Assembly: GCA_958429225.1 (NCBI GenBank) | Contig: CAUAJB010000054.1 | Coordinates: 1-15,527 of the forward strand | DNA: 15,527 nt | Reading direction: 5' to 3' | From: an uncultured Collinsella sp. | GTDB lineage: Bacteria > Actinomycetota > Coriobacteriia > Coriobacteriales > Coriobacteriaceae | Shown here: positions 1 to 7,536 of the stretch, piece by piece | Numbering within the stretch: position 1 is the stretch's first letter | Layout of the letters: the number at the start of each line of letters is the position of its first letter | Made by a program: the position numbers and the translations under genes | Notes under the pieces: generated by a model | The model's database searches: none | The model's input: only the letters and a program-made list of their open reading frames with translations | Told to the model about the DNA's origin: nothing

Positions 1-6
1 CAAAAA

Positions 7-37
7 GCCTCCCGCACGGCAACGCCCCGCGGGAGGC
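7..37 (-). terminator. Rho-independent terminator closing the formate hydrogenlyase operon
   Basis: A perfect 9-bp inverted repeat, GCCTCCCGC at 7-15 and GCGGGAGGC at 29-37, encloses a 13-nt loop. Read on the minus strand it is followed at once by five T residues (the AAAAA at 2-6). It lies 22 nt past the stop of the formate channel gene. The GC stem plus T-run is the classic intrinsic terminator layout and marks the 3' end of the minus-strand transcript. There is no comparable T-run on the plus-strand side, so it is probably one-directional. Confidence 0.9.
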
Positions 38-59
38 CCAACGTCAAACAGACGGCACC

Positions 60-899
60 TTACGCCTCGGACTTCTTGGCGTAGATAAACCAGTAGCCGA
101 GCGCGACCAGAACCGCGCCGCCCACGATGTTGCCCAGCGTGGCAGCGGACAGGTTAAACGCAATGCCCGCGGCGTTAAGCGCATCGGCGCCGGCGACCTT
201 GGCACCATAGCCGCACGCATGCATCACGGCACCCATGGGCAAAAAGTACATGTTGGCAACGCAGTGCTCAAAACCGCAGGCCACAAAGGCGGCGATGGGC
301 AGCAAAATGCCCACAACCTTATCGACCACGGTCTTGCCGGCGGTGCCGATCCACACGGCCAGGCACACAAAGATGTTGCACAGGATGCCACGGAAGAAGA
401 TCGTCACCCAGTCGATCGTCACCTTGCCGGCGGCGACGCTCACCATGGAATTGGCGACCGCCTCGCCGTTGAGCTTGTAAATGCCGGCCATGTACACCAA
501 AAAGACGATGAACAGGGCACCGACAAAGTTACCGACCCATACGACGACCCAAGCCTTGAGCATCTGGACCAGGGTGATCTTTTTGCTCTTGAGCGCGCAG
601 ACCATAAGCGAGTTGCCGGTGAACAACTCGGCGCCACACACCAGCACCAGCACCAGGCCCAGGCAAAAGCACAGGCCGCCCACGACGCGCTGTGCGCCCC
701 AACCCAGCGTGCTATCGCTCAAGAACACGGTAAAGAACAGGCCACCGAAGGCAATAAACGCACCGGCGAACATTGCCAACAGAAAGGCCTTTGCGACCGG
801 CAGGTTGGCCTTGGTCACGCCGGCGGCCTCGGTCTTGGCCTCGATCGCGGCGGGCGCCAGACAATCGGGAGCGGGGTACTCCACCTTGGAATCTGCCAT
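60..899 (-). CDS. focA: Formate channel, FocA/FNT family
   Basis: A 279-residue integral membrane protein of the formate/nitrite transporter family, which forms pentameric channels carrying formate across the cytoplasmic membrane. Visible family marks are the AELFTGN segment (its Thr at residue 94, compare Thr91 of E. coli FocA), RGILCNIFVCLAVW, and GFEHCVANMYFLP with the conserved pore His at residue 212 (compare His209). About six hydrophobic helices follow a polar N-terminus. The start is the ATG at 899, with AGGAAAGAAG upstream; an in-frame TTG at 932 would add 11 residues and lacks a good ribosome site. It follows hycI after 39 nt and is the last gene before the terminator, as focB ends the E. 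coli hyf operon. Here it most likely feeds formate to FdhF or exports surplus. Nitrite transport is possible for the family but unlikely in this context. Confidence 0.93.
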   Translation of the reverse strand: MADSKVEYPAPDCLAPAAIEAKTEAAGVTKANLPVAKAFLLAMFAGAFIAFGGLFFTVFLSDSTLGWGAQRVVGGLCFCLGLVLVLVCGAELFTGNSLMVCALKSKKITLVQMLKAWVVVWVGNFVGALFIVFLVYMAGIYKLNGEAVANSMVSVAAGKVTIDWVTIFFRGILCNIFVCLAVWIGTAGKTVVDKVVGILLPIAAFVACGFEHCVANMYFLPMGAVMHACGYGAKVAGADALNAAGIAFNLSAATLGNIVGGAVLVALGYWFIYAKKSEA

Positions 900-938
900 G
901 TCAATCACTTCTTTCCTAATCAGCAGGGACAAGCGCTC

Positions 939-1442
939 CTATTGCTCTTGCCCCAAGCGGACAAAGTTGGAAAAGCCGTTGGCGGCCACGGCGTCGTACA
1001 CGGCGTCGACGGCCTCAAAGACCTCCGGGGACATGGGGTTGTAGAACTCCGTGTCGCCCGGCTGAATCCCTATGAAGACGATATCTTCACACGACTGCTC
1101 AATCTCTTCGATCAGAATCGACAAAGGGAGCGAATGCGTGGTGAACATCGACTTGCGGGCCACATCGCGCTTGTCGAGCAAGCGGATGGACCCGACGGGC
1201 AGCGCCATGTCGGCGGCATCGACCAAGACCAGACGCGGCGGACGCTCGCGCTTGACCTCGATGATGTCATCCTCGGGCGTCTGACCGCCGTCGATGGTGT
1301 ACCAACCGGCGATGGGTGCGTCCTCCATCTTTTTGGAGAGCACGGGGCCGGCGGCATCGTCGGCGCGCAGCACGCTTCCCGCCGTGAGAACAATACCGGC
1401 AAAGGGAGCACCGTTCACGCGGCCATCCACAACGCGACCCAT
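939..1442 (-). CDS. hycI: Hydrogenase maturation endopeptidase HycI
   Basis: A 167-residue cytoplasmic protease of the HycI/HybD family that removes the C-terminal tail of the [NiFe] large subunit after nickel insertion. It aligns by eye with E. coli HycI through ADDAAGP, IDGGQTPEDDI, RPPRLVLVDAADM, TTHSLPLS and FIGIQP. The three nickel-contacting residues of HycI (Asp16, Asp62, His90) correspond to Asp29, Asp75 and His103 here. Oddities: the N-terminus is about 13 residues longer than in E. coli, the usual GN of the GNSxxxDDG motif is replaced by AG, and DDG is DDA. Its ATG overlaps the upstream stop in the sequence TAATG, and GGGGAGG lies nine bases upstream, so translation is probably coupled to hyfJ. 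Its substrate is most likely HyfG of the same operon. E. coli hyf lacks its own protease, so this linkage is notable. Confidence 0.93.
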   Translation of the reverse strand: MGRVVDGRVNGAPFAGIVLTAGSVLRADDAAGPVLSKKMEDAPIAGWYTIDGGQTPEDDIIEVKRERPPRLVLVDAADMALPVGSIRLLDKRDVARKSMFTTHSLPLSILIEEIEQSCEDIVFIGIQPGDTEFYNPMSPEVFEAVDAVYDAVAANGFSNFVRLGQEQ

Positions 1443-2023
1443 TACTGTAACCTCCCCGTCAGATACACGCCCGACACATCGCGCACGCGCTCCACCAGAT
1501 CGCGAAACTTCATTAAGAACGCGACCTGCTGGGCATGCAGGCCAAAGTCGTCATCGAACACCGAGATGCCGGCCTTGGCAGAACCGCGAAAACCGCGCTC
1601 GTCGAGCAGCGTGTCGCAGGCCTCGAGCAGCGACGGCACCGCCGCCTTGTCGAGCTGGCACTCGCCAAAGGAGCGGATGGCCTCGAACTTGGTCTTGGCC
1701 TCCCCCTCCGGCAGCGCGTCGACGAGCGAATAGAACACATCCACCGGCACCGACAGGCGCGGCTCAAAGCAATCGAGCACGCCGGTGTGGTGGCCCACGG
1801 CGAGCGTGTAGTACAGCACGTCGCAGGCCTCCTGGGGAACGTCTTCCTCGGTCTCCACAAACTTACGCGTGAGCTCGTAAAAGACCACCTGGTCGGGCGC
1901 GTGGTCCAGGCAGGGGTCGGCGACGCCCTCGGCGGCCTCGTCGCTTGCGCGCGAGGCATCGTCAAAGGAGCCGCCGAGCATGCCGGGACCCGCAAAGTAA
2001 CCAGAGCGGTCCGTGAGCTCCAT
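1442..2023 (-). CDS. hyfJ: Formate hydrogenlyase maturation protein, HycH/HyfJ family
   Basis: A 193-residue soluble protein related to HycH/HyfJ, a family needed for assembly of the formate hydrogenlyase large subunit though its exact chemistry is not settled. Residues 46 onward match E. coli HycH closely: VVFYELTRKFVETEEDVPQEACDVLYYTLAVGHHTGVLDC has the same Arg-Lys-Phe, Tyr-Tyr and Gly-His-His pattern. The C-terminal SGVYLTGRL resembles the HycH end. The first 45 residues, acidic and glycine/alanine-rich, have no counterpart in E. coli HycH (about 136 residues). The ATG at 2023 directly abuts the TAG of hyfI, with GGAGG eight bases upstream inside the hyfI 3' end, which supports this start. 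Its place between the small subunit and HycI fits an assembly role. The symbol hyfJ follows operon order; hycH would be equally fair. Confidence 0.88.
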   Translation of the reverse strand: MELTDRSGYFAGPGMLGGSFDDASRASDEAAEGVADPCLDHAPDQVVFYELTRKFVETEEDVPQEACDVLYYTLAVGHHTGVLDCFEPRLSVPVDVFYSLVDALPEGEAKTKFEAIRSFGECQLDKAAVPSLLEACDTLLDERGFRGSAKAGISVFDDDFGLHAQQVAFLMKFRDLVERVRDVSGVYLTGRLQ

Positions 2024-2806
2024 CTAGCGACCTCCGGCCAGCACCAGATCCTGCAGCGCCGAGTACACCTCGACGCGGCGCGGATCGTCCTGCTTATCGA
2101 TGAGCAACGCCATGGCACCGCGGATATCGCCCTTGGGCGCGCCCTCGAGCGTATCCATGAACTCATTGGCCAGGTCGCGGCCGTAACGGTAGCCGCTCAT
2201 GGCGCGAGCCTCGCGCTCGATGGCAACGCGCAGCTTGTACGGCACGCCGGGGTGCAGGATATCGGCTTGCTCGCCGGCGGCCTCCACCGTGGTCTCGGCA
2301 TGGAGCTTTTGGTCCAGCAGACCGAGCGCCATGGCAAAGCCGTAGACGGTCTGCGCGGGGCTGGGCGGGCAGCCGGGGATGTAGACGTCGACCGGCAAAA
2401 TCTTGTCCGTGCCGCCCCAGACGCAGTAGTTGTCGTAGAAGATGCCGCCGGTGCAGCCGCACGCGCCATAGGACACCACGATCTTGGGATCGGGTGCGGC
2501 CTCAAAGGCGCGCAGGGCCGGCATGCGCATGGCACGCGTCACGGCACCGGTGTACAGCAGCACGTCGGCGTGACGGGGCGAGGGCACGACCTTGATGCCA
2601 AAGCGCTCGACGTCGAAGACGGGCGTGATGGAACCGAAGATCTCGATCTCGCAGCCGTTGCAGCCGCCGCAGTCGACACGGTAGACGTACACCGAGCGCT
2701 TGATCTTCTTAAGAAGGGTCGCCTTGGCCTTCTCGATGCTCTCGTCGAGCTCGATCTTGGTCGGGCGGTACTGAAGCCGCTCGGGCAAAAGCGTGGGTTC
2801 GGCCAT
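2024..2806 (-). CDS. hyfI: [NiFe]-hydrogenase small subunit HyfI (NuoB-like)
   Basis: A 260-residue small subunit of a group 4 [NiFe]-hydrogenase, homologous to HycG/HyfI and complex I NuoB. It holds the proximal [4Fe-4S] cluster that hands electrons to the nickel site in HyfG. The match to E. coli HycG is very close: LLKKIKRSVYVYRVDCGGCNGCEIEIFG, ERFGIKVVPSPRHAD, YTGAVTRAMR, SYGACG and VDVYIPGCPPSPA. Cluster cysteines fall among Cys46, Cys49, Cys52, Cys116 and Cys146. There is no twin-arginine signal and no second or third cluster domain, as expected for the cytoplasm-facing group 4 enzymes. The ATG at 2806 lies 2 nt after the hyfH stop, with AAGGAGGAG in the last hyfH codons. It is followed without a gap by hyfJ. 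Confidence 0.96.
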   Translation of the reverse strand: MAEPTLLPERLQYRPTKIELDESIEKAKATLLKKIKRSVYVYRVDCGGCNGCEIEIFGSITPVFDVERFGIKVVPSPRHADVLLYTGAVTRAMRMPALRAFEAAPDPKIVVSYGACGCTGGIFYDNYCVWGGTDKILPVDVYIPGCPPSPAQTVYGFAMALGLLDQKLHAETTVEAAGEQADILHPGVPYKLRVAIEREARAMSGYRYGRDLANEFMDTLEGAPKGDIRGAMALLIDKQDDPRRVEVYSALQDLVLAGGR

Positions 2807-2808
2807 GG

Positions 2809-3525
2809 TTACTCCTCCTTCGTTTCAAAATCCATGATGATGCCCTCGACCGGCGCAGGACCGGCGGGAATCTCGGGCGCATCGGGGTTGAGCTCGCGGT
2901 CGATATACTCCGGGTTCGCGCCGTGGCCGCCCAGATACTCCATGCCGGGGCCCTGGGGCCCACCGGACGCAAGCGTCTCGTTGGCAGCCATGCCGTGCGC
3001 GTTGCCGGTCTTTACGGCCGAGGCGGCGCGCAGGGCGTCGAGCTCGCGCTTGCACTCCTGGCACATACCGACGGTACGGGCGGCCTGGATGGCCTCCATG
3101 CCGCCGGTCTTTTGCAGTAGGCGCTTGGCGTAGTCGATCTCCTTATGCGGGGCAAACGGCTTGCCGCAGCGCGAGCAGTGCTCGAGCGTGTAGACGCTCT
3201 TGCTGGTGAGGTCGTCCTTGCTCATGACGGCCAGCTCAAATTCCTCGGTGAGCTTGATGGCCTCCATGGGGCAGGCTTCCTCGCAGCGGCCGCAAAAGAT
3301 GCAGCGGCCGTAGTCGATCGACCAGGTAATGGTATCGGCCGCAAGGTCGGTGTCCATGCGAATGGCATCGGCCGGGCACGCCACGCCGCAGGCACCGCAG
3401 GCGATGCAGAGCTCGGCATTGTGCTCGGGCTTGCCGCGCATGTCCTTATTGGTGGGGAACGGCGCAAACGGGTACTTGACCGTCGCGTCGCCGGCCTTGG
3501 CGTTAACCTTCCAAAGCTTCAGCAT
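2809..3525 (-). CDS. hyfH: Formate hydrogenlyase iron-sulfur subunit HyfH (NuoI/HycF-like)
   Basis: A 238-residue polyferredoxin subunit of the NuoI/HycF type that relays electrons toward the hydrogenase module. Two [4Fe-4S] motifs are plain: Cys40, 43, 46, 50 (CIACGACGVACP) and Cys75, 78, 81, 85 (CIFCGRCEEACP). A further pair of CxxC motifs, Cys117/120 and Cys155/158, matches the extra cysteines of E. coli HycF (CRVC, CPEC) and may bind another metal or cluster. The start is the ATG at 3525, 1 nt after the hyfG stop, with GAGGAGG upstream; the reading frame runs further 5' only as overlap with hyfG. E. coli HycF/HyfH are about 180 residues. Here residues from about 185 to 238 form an added Gly/Pro/Ala- and acid-rich tail with no motif I can name. 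Confidence 0.95.
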   Translation of the reverse strand: MLKLWKVNAKAGDATVKYPFAPFPTNKDMRGKPEHNAELCIACGACGVACPADAIRMDTDLAADTITWSIDYGRCIFCGRCEEACPMEAIKLTEEFELAVMSKDDLTSKSVYTLEHCSRCGKPFAPHKEIDYAKRLLQKTGGMEAIQAARTVGMCQECKRELDALRAASAVKTGNAHGMAANETLASGGPQGPGMEYLGGHGANPEYIDRELNPDAPEIPAGPAPVEGIIMDFETKEE

Positions 3526-3526
3526 A

Positions 3527-5299
3527 TTAGAGCGCCTCCTCATCGAGCGGAGCGGCCAAGGTGCCCTCGCCCGCAAGCGGCGACTTGTCGCGCCAGACGT
3601 TCTCGAACTGCTCCTTGTCGAGCACGTGGTCGCGCTTGGCGGCGACATCGGTCACCGTCACGCGGTCGGTGCAGGAGTAGCACGGGTCGAGCGAGCCGAC
3701 GATCAGCGCCGCGTCGCCCACGGTGTTGCCGCGGAACATGTAGCGCAGGACCGGCCAGTTGCTGTACGTGGCGGCCTTGGCGCGCCAGCGGTAGCACTTC
3801 TGGTTATTGCCGAGCATGGCCCAGTGCACGTCCTCGCCGCGCGGAGCCTCGGTGGCGCCGATGGCGTACTTGTGCGGGGTGTACTCCCAATCCGTGGTGA
3901 GGATGGGGCCCGACGGGCAGTTCTCGAGCATGGTCTCGATCATGTCGATCGAATCGTAGACCTCCTGGATACGCACGGCGGTACGGCCGAAGGCGTCGCA
4001 GGTGTCGGCCGTGGCGGCATGCATCTTCATGACGTCCGGATCGGCGTAGCCGTCGAAGGGATGGTCGAAGCGCACGTCGCGGGCATAGCCCGAACCACGC
4101 ATGAGCGGGCCGACCGGCGAAAAGTCGCGGGCGATCTTACGGTCGAGAATGCCGATGCCGCTCGTGCGCTCAATAAAGTTGGGCGTGGAGAGCAAAACGT
4201 CGACGAGCTCCTGGACCTCGGAGCGCAGCTGGTGGATGGTCGTGAGCGTGGAGAGCTTCTGCTCAGCCAAAATGTCGCGACGCACGCCGCCGATCACGTT
4301 GAGGCCGTAGGTCTTGCGGTGACCGGAGAGCTTCTCGGCCAGGTCCATGGACTTCTCGCGGACGCGGAAGAACTGCTGGAAGCCGGAGTCGAAGCCCGTG
4401 TAGTGCGACGCCAGGCCAATGTTGAGCAGATGCGAGTGCAGGCGCTCGACCTCGAGCATGATGGCACGGATGTACTGGGCGCGCGGCGGGACATGAATGC
4501 CCTGGGCGCGCTCGACGGCCTCGGCATAGGCCACCGAGTGGGCGCAGCCGCAGATGCCGCAGATGCGGTCGGCGAGGAACGTCACGGCGTCATAGTTCAG
4601 GCGCGTCTCGGCGACCTTCTCCATACCGCGATGCACGTAGAACAGGCGGTAGTCGGCATCGACGATCGTCTCGCCCTCCACGAACAGGCGGAAGTGGCCG
4701 GGCTCGTCGGAGGTGATGTGCAGCGGTCCCATGGGGACGAGCGTAGTCTCCTTGCCCTTGGTGTCGGCCAGGAATTCGTAGTTTTCCATGTCGCTCGCGG
4801 GGGCGGGGCGGAAACGGTAATCCATCGAATCCTTGCGCAACGGGTACAGCCCGCTGGGCCAATCGTCGGGAAGCACCAGGCGACGGCGGTCGGGCAGACC
4901 CTCGGGAATCAGGCCAAACATATCGCGCAGCTCGCGCTCGCCCCACACGCAGGCGGGGACGAACGGCGTCACGGACGGGAACGTCATCTTGGCGGGGTCG
5001 ACCTCGGCACGCACGGTAACCCAGCCGGGGTCCTCCCCCTCCATGGAGATGACGTAGTACACGACGTAACGGCCGCACAGGCTGCGCTCGTCGTTGCCGA
5101 CAATCACAGGAATCCAGCCGTAGCGCTCGTAATACAGGTAGCGGACGGCCTCGGGCAGACGGTCCAGCTTGACGGTGATCGTCAGCTGGTCCTCGCACTG
5201 CCATTCGACCTTCTCGATAGCGCCCGGCACTGCAGCACGCAGGGCCTCGACGTGGCTTTCGCAGCGACGAGCGTAGTCCTTCTTTTCAGGTTCTGCCAT
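3527..5299 (-). CDS. hyfG: [NiFe]-hydrogenase large subunit HyfG (NuoC-NuoD fusion type)
   Basis: A 590-residue catalytic subunit that reduces protons to H2 at a [NiFe] centre. The first ~170 residues are the NuoC-like (30 kDa) domain, and the rest is NuoD-like (49 kDa), the fusion typical of HycE/HyfG. Nickel ligands are in RICGIC (Cys247, Cys250) and DPCYSC (Cys540, Cys543). As in HycE, the sequence goes on as DPCYSCTDR followed by VTVTDV; HycE is cut after that Arg, so cleavage by HycI is expected after Arg546, removing a 44-residue tail. That tail is longer than the 32 residues of HycE. The ATG at 5299 has GAGGTG about nine bases upstream and sits 4 nt after the hyfF stop. All active-site cysteines are Cys codons, so the hydrogenase itself is not a selenoenzyme. 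Confidence 0.97.
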   Translation of the reverse strand: MAEPEKKDYARRCESHVEALRAAVPGAIEKVEWQCEDQLTITVKLDRLPEAVRYLYYERYGWIPVIVGNDERSLCGRYVVYYVISMEGEDPGWVTVRAEVDPAKMTFPSVTPFVPACVWGERELRDMFGLIPEGLPDRRRLVLPDDWPSGLYPLRKDSMDYRFRPAPASDMENYEFLADTKGKETTLVPMGPLHITSDEPGHFRLFVEGETIVDADYRLFYVHRGMEKVAETRLNYDAVTFLADRICGICGCAHSVAYAEAVERAQGIHVPPRAQYIRAIMLEVERLHSHLLNIGLASHYTGFDSGFQQFFRVREKSMDLAEKLSGHRKTYGLNVIGGVRRDILAEQKLSTLTTIHQLRSEVQELVDVLLSTPNFIERTSGIGILDRKIARDFSPVGPLMRGSGYARDVRFDHPFDGYADPDVMKMHAATADTCDAFGRTAVRIQEVYDSIDMIETMLENCPSGPILTTDWEYTPHKYAIGATEAPRGEDVHWAMLGNNQKCYRWRAKAATYSNWPVLRYMFRGNTVGDAALIVGSLDPCYSCTDRVTVTDVAAKRDHVLDKEQFENVWRDKSPLAGEGTLAAPLDEEAL

Positions 5300-5303
5300 G
5301 GTG

Positions 5304-6869
5304 CTAATTCACCTCACTTGTCTTGGTCTGGGAACTGAACACCATGCGGTAGAGAGGGGCCTCGTGGAGCTCTTCGACGCTCTGGTTCAAAACGACGGAC
5401 GTTGCATCCTCGACGCCGCTCGTGATGGCGACCGGGGTGGCGATACCGAACCACATGACCACGATCGCGAGGGCGATCTCGGGGATGATCATGAGGGCGG
5501 GCACCTCGTGGCGCTTCATGCCCTCGGGCGCCTTGCCGAAGATGGACTTGAGCGCGATGCCGGTAAGGGCGAAGTACACGCCGGTGAGGCCGATGGCCAC
5601 GAGCACGACCACCCAGATGGGACCGGACTGAACGCCGGCCACGAAGGTGAGGAACTCGGAGATGAACAGGGCGAACGGCGGGAAGGCGGCGAGCGCGAGC
5701 AGGGCGATGATGGTGAGCGCTGCCGTGACGGGAGCGATCTCGACGACGCCCTTGATCTTGTTCAGGTCGCGGGTGTGGTAGATGTGCTGGATGTTACCGG
5801 CCATGCAGAAGGCGAGCGCCTTCGTGAAGCCGTGGAAGATGCAGTGCAGCAGGCAGGCGGCGATACCGAGCGGGCCACCGATACCCAGGCACAGCGCGAC
5901 CACGCCGACGTTGTCGACGGAGGAGTACGCGAAGCGGCGCTTGATATCGTCCTGCTTGAAGATGCACAGGGCAGCCACCAGGATGGACAGCGTGCCCAGG
6001 ATGAGCAGGAGCGTTCGCGGATAGGTGTCGCCCACCGTGATGATGGACAGGGAGTAGAAGCGGATGATCACCAGCATGGCGCACTTGAGCAGCACGCCCG
6101 AGAGCAGCGCGGAGACCGGGCTCGGAGCCTGGGAGTGCGCGTCGGGCAGCCAGGTGTGCATGGGGAACAGGCCCGCCTTGGTGCCGAAGCCGATGACGAT
6201 GAACGCGAACGCGAGGCGCACGAGCATCGGGTCGAACTGGTCGGCGTAGGGCATGATGGAGGTGAGGAAGGCGGCCTCATGCGCGTTGGGCATGATATCG
6301 GCGGCGTTCGCGTAGATGAGCAGCGTGCCGAACAGGCCGAAGGCCACACCGGCGGTGCAGACCATCGCGTACTTCCAAGACGCCTCGAGCGCCTGCTTGT
6401 TCTTGTAGATGCCCACGAGGAACACGGTCGACAGCGTAGTGGCCTCGACCGCCGCCCAGGTGAGGATGATGTTGTTGGACAGGCAGGCGAGCAGCATCGT
6501 GAAGACGAACAGGCTGAACAGCGCGTAGTACTGCTTGGCGCGCTCGGCCGGCATGGTCTTCTCCTCGATATCGATCTTGATATAGGAGATGGAGTACACG
6601 CCGGTGATGAACCCGATGATGCCTACCAGAAGGACGAAGATCGACGAGAGCGAATCGAGATGGAGCCACAGGCCCAAAGCGTCGATATTCTGCCCGCTCG
6701 AGAGCATGGTTCCCGCGGTGACGACCGAAAGGACAAGGGTCGCCGCGACGGAGATGGTGTTGAGCCCCGCGAAGACGTTGTAGGACGTCGTCTTGGGGAG
6801 CGCAGCCATAATCAGGGAGAACACGAGAGGACAAGCGAGCAGGGCGACCGTCAGCATTGAAACATCCAT
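5304..6869 (-). CDS. hyfF: Membrane antiporter-like subunit HyfF (NuoL/M/N family)
   Basis: A 521-residue polytopic membrane protein of the Mrp/NuoL-M-N family, matching HyfF in length (about 526 in E. coli) and position. Key charged residues of the complex I antiporter fold can be placed: Glu142 (TWAAVEATTLSTVF), Lys231 (GFGTKAGLFPMHTWLPDAH) and Lys262 (ALLSGVLLKCAML). These line the proposed proton path in complex I, so an ion-translocating role is plausible; direct pumping by Hyf is not settled. E. coli FHL-1 (Hyc) lacks HyfD, HyfE and HyfF, so this gene is one of the markers that the cluster is Hyf-type. The ATG at 6869 lies 3 nt after the hyfE stop, with GAAGGGG upstream. Neighbours on both sides are Hyf subunits in canonical order. 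Confidence 0.94.
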   Translation of the reverse strand: MDVSMLTVALLACPLVFSLIMAALPKTTSYNVFAGLNTISVAATLVLSVVTAGTMLSSGQNIDALGLWLHLDSLSSIFVLLVGIIGFITGVYSISYIKIDIEEKTMPAERAKQYYALFSLFVFTMLLACLSNNIILTWAAVEATTLSTVFLVGIYKNKQALEASWKYAMVCTAGVAFGLFGTLLIYANAADIMPNAHEAAFLTSIMPYADQFDPMLVRLAFAFIVIGFGTKAGLFPMHTWLPDAHSQAPSPVSALLSGVLLKCAMLVIIRFYSLSIITVGDTYPRTLLLILGTLSILVAALCIFKQDDIKRRFAYSSVDNVGVVALCLGIGGPLGIAACLLHCIFHGFTKALAFCMAGNIQHIYHTRDLNKIKGVVEIAPVTAALTIIALLALAAFPPFALFISEFLTFVAGVQSGPIWVVVLVAIGLTGVYFALTGIALKSIFGKAPEGMKRHEVPALMIIPEIALAIVVMWFGIATPVAITSGVEDATSVVLNQSVEELHEAPLYRMVFSSQTKTSEVN

Positions 6870-6872
6870 GGC

Positions 6873-7526
6873 CTACCCCTTCAATTCGGTCAGGTCGTGG
6901 GAGTCGAGCGACTTGGTGTCGTTCCAAATCCTCACGACGACGGCGGACATGATGATGACGGCGAAGATGGCGTCGGTGGCGATGCCGATCTCGATGATCT
7001 CGGGGGCCGTGGGCGCGAGCAGAGCGAGCGTCACGTGGCTACCGTTCTCCATAAGGCAGTACCCGAAGATCTGCTTGAGGATGTTGCGCTGGGAGATGAT
7101 GCACGTGAGGCCGACGAAGAAGTGCGCGAAGCTGATGGCGAGGGCCGGAGTGGCCACCTCGGCGGTGGGCAGACTCAGGCGCGTGACCACCGCGAAGCAG
7201 ACGGCCACCTCCAGACCGGTGAGGATGATGGTCCAGGCCGGCTTGATGGAGGAGGTCAGCGTGCTATCGGCAGGCGAACCCATCTTCTTGTAGGCACGGT
7301 TGAGAATGAACGGAACGAGGATCACCTTGGTGACGAAGGCCGACGCGGCCCACATGAGAAGCTCGGTGGCACCGGTGGTGAGGCCCAGGGTGAGCAGCAC
7401 GCCCACCAGGACAACCGACTGGATCGCGTACCACTTGATGGCGGACGGGATGGTCTTCGAGACGACCACCATGGTGGAGGTCACGATCAGAAGACCGCCC
7501 AGGATATTGACTAACGAATAACCCAT
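6873..7526 (-). CDS. hyfE: Membrane subunit HyfE (NuoK-related)
   Basis: A 217-residue hydrophobic protein with about six or seven membrane segments, essentially the length of E. coli HyfE (about 216). The family is related to NuoK/MrpC and forms part of the membrane arm between the antiporter-like subunits. Recognisable stretches include LTCIISQRNILKQIFGYCLMENG, where a glutamate in a NuoK-like helix is kept, and an N-terminal LVNILGGLLIVTSTMVVVSK. The start at 7526 is well supported by AGGAGG seven bases upstream, lying between the hyfD stop and the ATG. The short gaps on both sides show it is co-translated with hyfD and hyfF. The fit rests on family resemblance plus invariant operon position. 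Confidence 0.92.
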   Translation of the reverse strand: MGYSLVNILGGLLIVTSTMVVVSKTIPSAIKWYAIQSVVLVGVLLTLGLTTGATELLMWAASAFVTKVILVPFILNRAYKKMGSPADSTLTSSIKPAWTIILTGLEVAVCFAVVTRLSLPTAEVATPALAISFAHFFVGLTCIISQRNILKQIFGYCLMENGSHVTLALLAPTAPEIIEIGIATDAIFAVIIMSAVVVRIWNDTKSLDSHDLTELKG

Positions 7527-7536
7527 GTCCTACCTC

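Noticed and set aside
3329..5338. A 669-codon plus-strand open frame opposite hyfG, and similar long plus-strand frames at 219-1733, 1535-3133, 10150-12021, 12668-14410 and elsewhere
   Set aside because: They are antisense shadows of GC-rich genes: composition is low-complexity (runs of His, Arg, Glu, Asp, Gly, Ala), no domain is recognisable, and the minus-strand genes beneath them are clear homologues.
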